NCBI GenBank assembly: GCA_946402595.1
Contig: CAMIWY010000106.1
Span: 1 to 5,757 of the forward strand
Source: an uncultured Clostridia bacterium
GTDB taxonomy: Bacteria; Bacillota; Clostridia; Peptostreptococcales; Anaerovoracaceae
DNA: 5,757 nucleotides
Direction of reading: 5' to 3'
The translations under genes and the position numbers were made by a program. Below the pieces are notes generated by a model. That model saw nothing but the letters and a program-made list of their open reading frames with translations, made no database searches and was not told where the DNA came from. Below are positions 1 to 5,601 of this stretch, piece by piece (position 1 is the stretch's first letter; the number at the start of each line of letters is the position of its first letter).

Positions 1-876
1 GCACTGCAGCAGAGCCTGAGACATCTGGACAATGCGTATAAAAACTACTTCGCTAAGAGGGCCGGCTATCCGAAGTTCAAGAGGAAGAGATCTGATCAGA
101 GCTACCGGACAATGAATAACAATGACAGCATCCGGATAGAAGGAGATGCCATAAGACTACCTAAGGCAGGCAAAGTAAAGGTAGTCAATACAAGAGGCTT
201 CGAAGGCAGGATAATCAGCGCGACAGTATCAAGAAAATCGAGCGGCAGATATTACATATCCCTACAGGTAGAAGAGGAATATGAGATCCTTTCTAATAAC
301 GGCGGCAAAGTCGGAATAGATGCCGGACTGACAGTTTTGTACACAGATTCAGAGAATAATAAGATAGAAAATCCGAGGACGCTGTCTAAACATGAGAAAC
401 GCATACGCAGACTCCAAAGGGAGTTGTCCAGGAAGAAGAAAGGCTCGAGAAACCGGGATAAGGCAAGGAAAAGACTGGCAAGAGAGCACGAGAAGGTGGC
501 AGACATCAGGAATGACTTCCAGCATAAGGTCAGCTATAGACTGGCGAGCGATAACCAAGTCGTCTGCATAGAGGATCTTAACGTGAAGGGAATGATGAAA
601 AACCACAGACTGGCAAAGTCGATATCTGACGCATCATGGAGCGAGTTTTTCCGAAAACTGGGATACAAGATGGCAGACAGAGGGGGGATCCTGATCAAGG
701 TGCCAAGGACATATCCATCCAGTCAGAGATGCAGCTGCTGCGGCCGTCAGAACAGGAAAGTGAGAGATCTAACGATACGTAATTGGACCTGTCCTGCCTG
801 CGGGACAAACCATGACCGCGACATGAATGCCGCGGTCAACATACTGGCCAAGGGTCTTGAGATGATTGCATCCTGA
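1..876 (+). CDS. tnpB: TnpB (OrfB_IS605-type) RNA-guided endonuclease, 5'-truncated by window edge
   Basis: This frame is open from base 1 to the TGA at 874-876 (291 residues visible). TnpB proteins are usually about 370-400 residues, so roughly the first quarter lies outside the window. Visible N-terminal-domain sequence includes GYPKFKRKR (residues 22-30), typical of OrfB_IS605 proteins. RuvC-like catalytic positions are present: Asp107 in VGIDAG (codon at 319), Glu191 in CIEDLN (codon at 571) and Asp274 in HDRDMNAA (codon at 820). A basic helical region lies between the first two. A four-cysteine zinc finger sits between the last two, with Cys244/Cys247 and Cys264/Cys267. Known TnpB proteins are guided by an omega-RNA from the element's right end and cut DNA next to a transposon-associated motif. 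All catalytic residues look intact, so the visible part could be active. The ATG at 112 is an internal methionine, because homology continues upstream of it. No TnpA is visible, so the element may be autonomous or of the TnpB-only (IS1341-like) kind. Confidence 0.95.
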   Translation, partial: ALQQSLRHLDNAYKNYFAKRAGYPKFKRKRSDQSYRTMNNNDSIRIEGDAIRLPKAGKVKVVNTRGFEGRIISATVSRKSSGRYYISLQVEEEYEILSNNGGKVGIDAGLTVLYTDSENNKIENPRTLSKHEKRIRRLQRELSRKKKGSRNRDKARKRLAREHEKVADIRNDFQHKVSYRLASDNQVVCIEDLNVKGMMKNHRLAKSISDASWSEFFRKLGYKMADRGGILIKVPRTYPSSQRCSCCGRQNRKVRDLTIRNWTCPACGTNHDRDMNAAVNILAKGLEMIAS

Positions 877-1036
877 GCCATAAGAAAACACAAGTTAAAA
901 AAAATACCGTGGGTCGCACGGGAATCTACGCCTGTGGAGAGAATGTGAGACGTTAGTTCTAAGGAGCGAGCGCAGTTCTCTGAGAAGCAGGAATCCCCCA
1001 CTTCAAGTCGTCAGACTAAGTGGCGGGAGCGTTCAA
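877..1036 (+). ncRNA. Predicted omega-RNA scaffold / element right end
   Basis: The 160 bases after the tnpB stop are non-coding and structured, and look like the right ends of many OrfB_IS605 elements. There is a hairpin CCGTG/CACGG (907-911 with 917-921), the block GCCTGTGGAGA near 930-940, and then GAAGCAGGAATCCCCC leading into the terminal hairpin. In studied TnpB systems the guide RNA derives from the tnpB 3' end and right end, often starting inside the coding region, so the true 5' end may lie upstream of 877. The guide would be the roughly 16-20 bases just past the element end, here starting at about 1037 with TGAAGCATAG. The scaffold role is inferred from position and family knowledge. 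Confidence 0.55.
995..1027 (+). repeat. Terminal imperfect hairpin of the element right end
   Basis: CCCCCACTT (995-1003) pairs with AAGTGG-C-GGG (1018-1027), giving nine base pairs with a single bulged C at 1024 and a 14-base loop. A subterminal hairpin with one mismatch or bulge near the boundary is the usual TnpA recognition form in IS200/IS605 ends, and is also the 3' hairpin of omega-RNAs. No T-tract follows, so a terminator role is unlikely. Confidence 0.7.
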
Positions 1037-1071
1037 TGAAGCATAGTGATAACATATTGTAGCAAACATCA

Positions 1072-1103
1072 TCCCGTTACCATTGAATGAAGAGCGAACG
1101 GGA
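1072..1103 (+). promoter_or_regulatory. Inverted repeat in the leader of the HMA gene
   Basis: TCCCGTT (1072-1078) is a perfect complement of AACGGGA (1097-1103), with 18 bases between. It ends five bases before the Shine-Dalgarno sequence of the HMA protein gene. It could be a DNA operator or a 5' leader hairpin. Nothing identifies the regulator, and a 7-bp pair can arise by chance. Confidence 0.3.
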
Positions 1104-1107
1104 ATAT

Positions 1108-1113
1108 GAAAGG
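1108..1113 (+). promoter_or_regulatory. Ribosome binding site that sets the HMA protein start
   Basis: GAAAGG lies six bases before the ATG at 1120. The alternative in-frame ATG at 1087 has no purine-rich site in front of it (the preceding bases are CCCGTTACCATTGA). This favours 1120 over 1087. Confidence 0.65.
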
Positions 1114-1119
1114 CGTAAA

Positions 1120-1500
1120 ATGGCAACTGTAATAATAATTGCGGGCTGTGCACTTATTGCTTTTGCAGTGTACAGCACAATCCAGAAGGCAAGAGGCAAG
1201 TCGAAGGGCGCAAGCTGCTGCGGCGGCGCTGAGTCCGTACTTGCAAAGCCTGTAGAAGATACGGATGAATCGCATTATCCGTACAAGTACAACGTAGGTA
1301 TCGAGGGCATGATGTGCTCCAACTGTGCTGCCAGAGTAGAGAATGCAATAAATGCATCCGGCGACACATGGGCGCATGTCAATCTCGGCCGCGCAAGAGC
1401 CGAAGTCCTCTCCAAAAGCGAGAAGAGCGAAGCGGATTTTGCCCGCCTGCTGAAGGGGACCGATTACAAGGTAACCGGCACCGAGCAGGTCGCATTATAG
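1120..1500 (+). CDS. Membrane-anchored heavy-metal-associated (HMA) domain protein
   Basis: The protein has 126 residues. Residues 2-21 form one hydrophobic N-terminal segment (TVIIIAGCALIAFAVY), followed by basic residues KARGKSKG and then Cys33-Cys34-Gly-Gly. This layout resembles FeoB-associated Cys-rich membrane proteins, with the bulk predicted cytoplasmic by the positive-inside rule. After a linker containing HYPYKY (52-57) comes an HMA-like fold with GMMCSNC, so Cys66 and Cys69 form the MxCxxC metal site. CopZ and P-type ATPase N-domains use such sites for soft metals, chiefly Cu(I). The likely role is binding or handing over a soft metal at the inner face of the membrane, but metal and partner are not shown. 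I recall similar proteins of about 125 residues in anaerobic Firmicutes. An upstream ATG at 1087 would add 11 charged residues before the membrane segment; I prefer 1120 because of the ribosome binding site and the family layout. The gene stands alone, 29 bases before a terminator. Confidence 0.88.
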   Translation: MATVIIIAGCALIAFAVYSTIQKARGKSKGASCCGGAESVLAKPVEDTDESHYPYKYNVGIEGMMCSNCAARVENAINASGDTWAHVNLGRARAEVLSKSEKSEADFARLLKGTDYKVTGTEQVAL

Positions 1501-1529
1501 AGGCAGTATGACGGACTGAATCGATACAG

Positions 1530-1570
1530 AATGCTCCGGAAGGAACTGATCCCTTATCCGGAGCATTTTT
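1530..1570 (+). terminator. Strong intrinsic terminator after the HMA gene
   Basis: AATGCTCCGGA (1530-1540) pairs perfectly with TCCGGAGCATT (1557-1567), an 11-bp stem. The 16-base loop can add inner AAGG/CCTT pairing. The right arm runs into a five-T tract (1566-1570). It begins 29 bases after the stop of the HMA gene and separates that gene from the flavoprotein gene. Confidence 0.92.
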
Positions 1571-1590
1571 ATGTCTGCAGGACGGGAGTT

Positions 1591-1601
1591 TATGATACAA
1601 T
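1591..1601 (+). promoter_or_regulatory. Weak candidate -10 region for the flavoprotein gene
   Basis: The patch TATGATACAAT contains two overlapping hexamers, TATGAT (1591-1596) and TACAAT (1596-1601), each matching TATAAT at five of six positions. No good TTGACA-like -35 element lies 16-18 bases upstream. A promoter is expected here because a terminator precedes and a gene follows, but its position is uncertain. The patch would give a leader of about 100 bases. Confidence 0.25.
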
Positions 1602-1619
1602 CAGGCTGGAATTCTGTGC

Positions 1620-1635
1620 AGTGCCGGAAGGCGCT
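1620..1635 (+). other. Small GNRA-type hairpin in the flavoprotein leader
   Basis: AGTGCC and GGCGCT can pair over six positions, including one G-U, around a GGAA tetraloop of the GNRA type. It lies about 70 bases before the flavoprotein start. It may be a minor RNA structure or chance; no known riboswitch or leader motif is recognised. Confidence 0.2.
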
Positions 1636-1671
1636 CACATATGATGGGAAACAATTGTAAGACTGAAAGGG

Positions 1672-1686
1672 TATCTGTAACAGATA
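1672..1686 (+). promoter_or_regulatory. Perfect 15-bp dyad upstream of the flavoprotein gene, operator candidate
   Basis: TATCTGT-A-ACAGATA is a perfect inverted repeat with 7-base arms around a single central base. It ends 21 bases before the ATG at 1708 and just before the Shine-Dalgarno sequence. One central base is too short for an RNA loop, so binding by a dimeric DNA regulator is the better reading. The regulator is unknown. Confidence 0.4.
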
Positions 1687-1707
1687 GGGACGGAAAAGGA
1701 GAGAATA

Positions 1708-2595
1708 ATGGACATTTATGATGTTGCAATAATCGGAACAGGTCCTGCGGGACTGTCCGCGGCTATCAACCTCAAGCTGCACAACAAGAGCTTCATATGG
1801 CTGGGAGCGAAGAACCTCAGCACCAAGGTCGAGAAGTCCGAGAAGATCGCGAATTATCCGGGAATGGGATACATCTCCGGAAAGGACCTCATAGGCAGGT
1901 TCGAGGCACATGCAGAGGAGATGGGACTTGAGATCACGGAGCAGATGGTCACCGCCATCATGCCGATGGGCGATATGTTCATGCTTTCGGCCGGTTCGGA
2001 TGTATATCAGGCCAGGACCATCCTGCTGGCTACAGGAGCTGCTGCTGCCAAGGGATTCGAAGGCGAAGAGGAGATGCTCGGCCGCGGAGTCAGCTACTGC
2101 GCTACCTGCGACGGCTTCCTATACAAGGGCAAAACGATCGCAGTATTCTGCGGCGACGAGAGATTCGAGCATGAGGTCGACTATCTTGCTGAACTCGCCG
2201 ACAAAGTGTACGTAGCATCCGGATATGCCGGCGGAAAGTACGGCAGAAACGGCAGCGGAGCAGAAGGCGGGAACGCAGGTAAGATAGAGATGCTGCCAAA
2301 GCCTGTGAAGAAGATCAAAGGCGGGCTCAAGGCAGACGGAGTCATCCTCACAGACGACACTGAGGTGGCTGTTGACGGCATTTTCTGCCTCAGAAACTCG
2401 ATCGCACCGACGACTCTTCTCAAGGATCTCGAACTTGACGGAGCACATATTATCGTCGACAGAGCGATGAACACCAATATAAAGGGCGTTTTCGCTGCAG
2501 GAGACTGCACCGGAAGACCTTATCAGATAGCCAAGTCCGTAGGAGAGGGCAATATAGCCGCTCATACTATCGTTGAGTATCTGGCTGAGAAGTAG
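1708..2595 (+). CDS. Thioredoxin reductase-like flavoprotein without NADPH motifs (FFTR-like)
   Basis: The protein has 295 residues. The start has a good AGGAG site (1697-1701) six bases upstream. The FAD dinucleotide motif GTGPAG is at residues 10-15. The second FAD motif, GVFAAGDCTGRPYQIAKSVG, spans 260-279. The redox pair is CATC (Cys131/Cys134), as in low-molecular-weight thioredoxin reductases. In the middle domain, the usual GGGxSA NADPH-binding loop is replaced by CGDERF (148-153). The HRRxxxR motif that holds the NADPH 2'-phosphate is absent; a Gly-rich stretch follows instead (VASGYAGGKYG, 169-179). The length is slightly below the usual 305-320. These losses match the ferredoxin-dependent flavin thioredoxin reductases known from Clostridium, where ferredoxin supplies electrons. 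I infer a pyridine-nucleotide-independent disulfide reductase in the cytoplasm. The disulfide partner is unknown, as no thioredoxin gene is in the window. The gene follows a terminator and may be co-transcribed with the GTPase gene 72 bases downstream. Confidence 0.9.
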   Translation: MDIYDVAIIGTGPAGLSAAINLKLHNKSFIWLGAKNLSTKVEKSEKIANYPGMGYISGKDLIGRFEAHAEEMGLEITEQMVTAIMPMGDMFMLSAGSDVYQARTILLATGAAAAKGFEGEEEMLGRGVSYCATCDGFLYKGKTIAVFCGDERFEHEVDYLAELADKVYVASGYAGGKYGRNGSGAEGGNAGKIEMLPKPVKKIKGGLKADGVILTDDTEVAVDGIFCLRNSIAPTTLLKDLELDGAHIIVDRAMNTNIKGVFAAGDCTGRPYQIAKSVGEGNIAAHTIVEYLAEK

Positions 2596-2667
2596 CAGAA
2601 ACGACAGAGCTCCGGATCGGGGTATCTGCTGAACGCCGGTTTGTAGGAAGAGGCGCCCGGTCAATTT
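2596..2667 (+). other. Intergenic gap without terminator, weak ribosome binding site
   Basis: These 72 bases show no hairpin with a T-tract and no convincing promoter. The only purine-rich site, GGAAGAGG (2646-2653), is 14 bases from the GTPase ATG, which is longer than optimal. In-frame TAG at 2644 excludes an upstream extension, and no other start codon lies between it and 2668. Read-through from the flavoprotein gene is plausible. Confidence 0.5.
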
Positions 2668-5544
2668 ATGACAGACAGAAACACGAAGAAATCAAGAATA
2701 ACTCTCGGCATACTTGCACACGTCGATGCAGGCAAAACGACCTTATCTGAGGCCATCCTGTACAGAACAGGTGAGCTCCGGAAAATCGGCAGGGTCGATC
2801 ACGGCGACGCTTTTCTCGATGACAGCGAGATAGAGCGGAACCGCGGGATCACTGTTTTTTCGAGGCAGGCCCTGTTCACAGCCGGCCCGGAAGGCAGGAA
2901 GACTGAATTCACACTTATCGACACTCCGGGACACGTCGACTTTGCGGCGGAGATGGAGCGCGCGCTGTCCGTGATAGACTATGCACTTCTGGTGGTCAGC
3001 GGATCGGAAGGCGTGCAGGCGCATACGAGGACTCTGTACAGGCTGCTCCTTGACAGGGGCATCCCTGTTTTCGTGTTCATAAATAAGATGGATATCGCGG
3101 TCAGGCAGAAGGAGGACATCCTCGCAGAGCTCGCGGATGAACTCGGATGCGGGCCGGTGGATTTCAGCGGAGTGCTTGAGGGCGTGGACTTCAGCGGGAC
3201 GCCTGAGAGCGGAGATGCCTCCGCACGAAGATGCAGTGATAGAGGCGGCAAGAAAGCTGCTGCCCTGGAGAAGTTTATAGATGACATAACCCTGCACTCA
3301 CCTGAGCTTGCGGACATGGTGCTCGAAGGTGAGCTCGAAGGAGCTCCTGATGATGCGAGCATCGCTGAGGCAATCAGAAGGTGCGAGATAGTGCCTTGCA
3401 TATTCGGCTCGGCGCTGAAACTTGAAGGGATAGAGGAGCTGCTGGAGACTCTCGGCAGGTTCACTATCATGCCTGAATACGGCGATGAGTTCGGAGCGAG
3501 GATATACAAGACGGCTGCCGGTGATGACGGGAGCAGGCTGGTCTTCGCAAAGATAACAGGCGGTGCCCTGAGAGCCAGGGACACCGTAGCTGTGCACCAC
3601 AAAGTGCAGGGAAGAGAACAGGAAGACAGCGAGACCAAGATCAATCAGATCAGGATGTATTCGGGCAGCCGGTTCACTCCGGTGAACGAGGCTGAGGCCG
3701 GAACGGTATGTGCTCTGACTGGCCTGCCGGATGTGATGCCGGGAGACTCTCTCGGAGCTGAGATGCCTGCAGAGGATCCTGTGATCAGGCCTTTCATGGT
3801 GTATACGGTCAGCGGACCTGCCGGAATGGATCCGTACCTTGTGATGAAGGATCTTGAGAAGCTCGCTCAGGAGGACCCGTCACTCAGTGTACGAAGGATA
3901 CAGGAGACGGGCGAGATAGAGATAAGGCTCATGGGGCAGGTCCAGCTGGAAGTCCTGACCACAATGATAAAAGACAGGTACGGCTACGATGTTACATTCG
4001 GGAGCGGCAAGGTGCTGTACCTTGAGACGGTTACAGATGTCTTCGAGGGTGTCGGGCACTTCGAGCCGCTGAGGCACTATGCTGAGGTGCACCTCATAGT
4101 TGAGCCGGGCGAACCGGGCAGCGGGGTAGTCATAAGCAGCATAACGCCTGAGGATGAGCTTGCCAGGAACTGGCAGCGGCTGATACTCACACACATAGAT
4201 GAGAAAGAGCACAGAGGTACTCTGACAGGAGCACCGGTCACTGATGTAAGGATAACTCTTGCAGCGGGCAGAGCTCATGACAAGCATACGAGCGGCGGGG
4301 ACTTTCGCGAGGCGACATACAGGGCGGTCAGGAATGCTCTGATGCAGGCTCGCGCTGCCGGTGCGGCTGCCTTGCTTGAGCCGTGGAATGAATACGAGAT
4401 CGAGCTGCCGTCGCAGGCTGTAGGGCGTGCGATGACGGACATACAGCACATGGGCGGAACGCAGGATTCTCTTGAGCAGGAAGGAGATACTTCAAGGATA
4501 CGCGGGCGTGTGCCTGCATCTGAGATCGCAGGATACCAGCAGACACTGATATCCTATACATCCGGGACGGGCAGGCTTACATGCACCCCTGCGGGGTACG
4601 CACCGTGCCATGATGCTGAGAGGATCATAGAGGAATCCGGATATGATCCTGAGAGAGACACAGACAACCCTGCTGACTCGGTATTCGTGTCACACGGCGG
4701 CAGCGATATCGTTAAGTGGGATGAAGTACCTGAACACATGCATATAGGCAGCGTGCTCAGAAGATACAGGAATCCCGCAGGCTCAGGCAGCGGAACGGGC
4801 GGACCGGAAGCTTACGGAGCTGCAGCCGGCATGTTTACAGATGACGCTGCAGACAGGGGCGGATCCACCGGCTCCATGCGCGGAGGCAGGTCTGATTCAG
4901 AGGCCAGGAAGCGCCAGCTCGCTGCCGAGAAGGAGCTCCGCATGATATTCGAGCGGACCTATGGACCGTCTAAGGACCGTACGGGCAGGTCTGCAAGGGA
5001 GAACAGATTCGGCCCTGAATACGAAATGCCTGAGAAGACGGAGGAGCAGAAGGCGGCTGACGAGCTCCGCAACCGGCAGATCCGTGAGAAACATGAGAAG
5101 AAAAAGACTCAGTCTGCGCCGGAGGAGAGACCTGTTATTCTCATAGACGGCTACAATCTCATCCATGCAGACGAATACCTCACGGACCTTGCGAAGAAGG
5201 ACATGGGCGGAGCGAGAGACCAGCTTCTGGAGAGGCTCTGCAATTATGCTTCGTATACCGGGAGCGAGACAGTCGTCATATTTGACGCATACAATGTCAG
5301 CGGCGGCGAAGGATATGAAGAGGATCATCTCGGGGTGAGAGTCATTTTCACCTCTGAGAACGAGCCCGCAGACATCCGCATCGGACTCATGACCAATGCA
5401 ATGAAAAACCGCAGGATATATGTCGTCAGCTCGGACATGCTGGTCCAGCAGGATTCATTCGAACACGGCGCGCTGAGGATATCCTCGCGCGAGTTCATGA
5501 GTATCCTGGCACAGACAGAAGAGGAGATCCGGAACTCACTATAA
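2668..5544 (+). CDS. Tet(M)-like translational GTPase fused to a C-terminal NYN/YacP (Rae1-type) endonuclease domain
   Basis: The protein has 958 residues. The N-terminal 640 follow the EF-G/Tet(M) plan. GTPase motifs are G1 AHVDAGKTT (17-25), switch RGIT (59-62), G3 DTPGHVD (85-91), G4 NKMD (139-142) and G5 SAL (248-250). Domains II-III follow (about 275-455), then a domain IV-like region from about 460 (GHFEPLRHYAEVHL, 463-476) and a domain V-like region (about 570-640). Residues 641-695 form an extra block with NPADSVFVSHGG and KWDEVPEHMH. A Gly/Ser/Ala-rich stretch (700-740) and a charged helical stretch (745-820, containing IFERTYGPSK) come next. Residues 821-958 are a YacP-like NYN domain: VILIDGYN (Asp827), VIFDAYN (Asp873), VIFTSENEPAD (892-902), SSD (921-923) and GALR (935-938). 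B. subtilis YacP (Rae1) is a ribosome-dependent mRNA endonuclease acting at the A site, where EF-G-like factors also bind. A ribosome-associated quality-control or rescue factor is inferred. The Tet(M) tip loop is not conserved, so tetracycline resistance is unlikely. A 27-bp tandem duplication lies in the GTPase domain. Confidence 0.93.
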   Translation: MTDRNTKKSRITLGILAHVDAGKTTLSEAILYRTGELRKIGRVDHGDAFLDDSEIERNRGITVFSRQALFTAGPEGRKTEFTLIDTPGHVDFAAEMERALSVIDYALLVVSGSEGVQAHTRTLYRLLLDRGIPVFVFINKMDIAVRQKEDILAELADELGCGPVDFSGVLEGVDFSGTPESGDASARRCSDRGGKKAAALEKFIDDITLHSPELADMVLEGELEGAPDDASIAEAIRRCEIVPCIFGSALKLEGIEELLETLGRFTIMPEYGDEFGARIYKTAAGDDGSRLVFAKITGGALRARDTVAVHHKVQGREQEDSETKINQIRMYSGSRFTPVNEAEAGTVCALTGLPDVMPGDSLGAEMPAEDPVIRPFMVYTVSGPAGMDPYLVMKDLEKLAQEDPSLSVRRIQETGEIEIRLMGQVQLEVLTTMIKDRYGYDVTFGSGKVLYLETVTDVFEGVGHFEPLRHYAEVHLIVEPGEPGSGVVISSITPEDELARNWQRLILTHIDEKEHRGTLTGAPVTDVRITLAAGRAHDKHTSGGDFREATYRAVRNALMQARAAGAAALLEPWNEYEIELPSQAVGRAMTDIQHMGGTQDSLEQEGDTSRIRGRVPASEIAGYQQTLISYTSGTGRLTCTPAGYAPCHDAERIIEESGYDPERDTDNPADSVFVSHGGSDIVKWDEVPEHMHIGSVLRRYRNPAGSGSGTGGPEAYGAAAGMFTDDAADRGGSTGSMRGGRSDSEARKRQLAAEKELRMIFERTYGPSKDRTGRSARENRFGPEYEMPEKTEEQKAADELRNRQIREKHEKKKTQSAPEERPVILIDGYNLIHADEYLTDLAKKDMGGARDQLLERLCNYASYTGSETVVIFDAYNVSGGEGYEEDHLGVRVIFTSENEPADIRIGLMTNAMKNRRIYVVSSDMLVQQDSFEHGALRISSREFMSILAQTEEEIRNSL
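3157..3210 (+). repeat. 27-bp tandem duplication inside the GTPase gene
   Basis: Two adjacent 27-base units (3157-3183 and 3184-3210) match at 21 of 27 positions and keep frame. They encode VDFSGVLEG and VDFSGTPES (residues 164-181), between motifs G4 and G5. Most differences are transitions, so this looks like an ageing in-frame duplication in a tolerant surface insert. Confidence 0.6.
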
Positions 5545-5565
5545 CAGACAATCAATTCTTTATGG

Positions 5566-5596
5566 CTGCGTCTGAAAGGAGAGATCAGAAGCGCAG
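5566..5596 (+). promoter_or_regulatory. Bulged hairpin with a Shine-Dalgarno-like loop
   Basis: CTGCG-TCTGA (5566-5575) pairs with TCAGA-AG-CGCAG (5585-5596), giving ten base pairs with a two-base AG bulge. The nine-base loop AAGGAGAGA (5576-5584) contains a consensus ribosome binding sequence. No T-tract follows, so it is not a normal terminator for the GTPase gene. It may be a translational control element, but no ATG, GTG or TTG lies at the usual distance after it. Confidence 0.4.
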
Positions 5597-5601
5597 TATA
5601 A

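Larger units (their letters stand above)
1..1036 (+). mobile_element. Right part of an IS200/IS605-superfamily element
   Basis: The unit consists of the truncated tnpB plus its structured 3' flank. These elements have no terminal inverted repeats. They end in subterminal hairpins recognised as single-stranded DNA by a HUH transposase. The last strong hairpin (995-1027) is followed by TTCAA at 1032-1036, which resembles the TCAA-type right-end cleavage sites of this superfamily, so I place the boundary near 1036. The exact boundary is inferred. The left end, any tnpA and the target motif are outside the window. Confidence 0.65.

Noticed and set aside
112..876. TnpB starting at the ATG at 112
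   Set aside because: The frame is open to base 1 and the upstream residues match TnpB proteins, so this ATG is internal.
1087..1119. Upstream ATG at 1087 for the HMA protein
   Set aside because: It has no ribosome binding site and would put charged residues before the membrane helix; the ATG at 1120 has GAAAGG at good spacing.
1655..1683. Promoter with TTGTAA (1655-1660) and TAACAG (1678-1683)
   Set aside because: The spacing is 17 but the -10 element is poor, and it overlaps the dyad that explains the pattern better.
1708..2595. Naming the flavoprotein trxB as an NADPH-dependent thioredoxin reductase
   Set aside because: Both NADPH signatures are missing, so the symbol would imply a cofactor the sequence does not support.
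2119..2664. Long open frames on the minus strand opposite the flavoprotein and the GTPase genes
   Set aside because: They are shadows of strongly coding + strand genes, with no ribosome binding sites and no recognisable motifs.
2668..5544. Naming the large gene tet(M), tet(O) or tet(W)
   Set aside because: It is far longer than the roughly 640 residues of these proteins, carries an added nuclease domain and lacks the conserved drug-contact loop.
5566..5597. Terminator for the GTPase gene
   Set aside because: The stem is bulged and followed by TATAACAAAC, with no T-tract.
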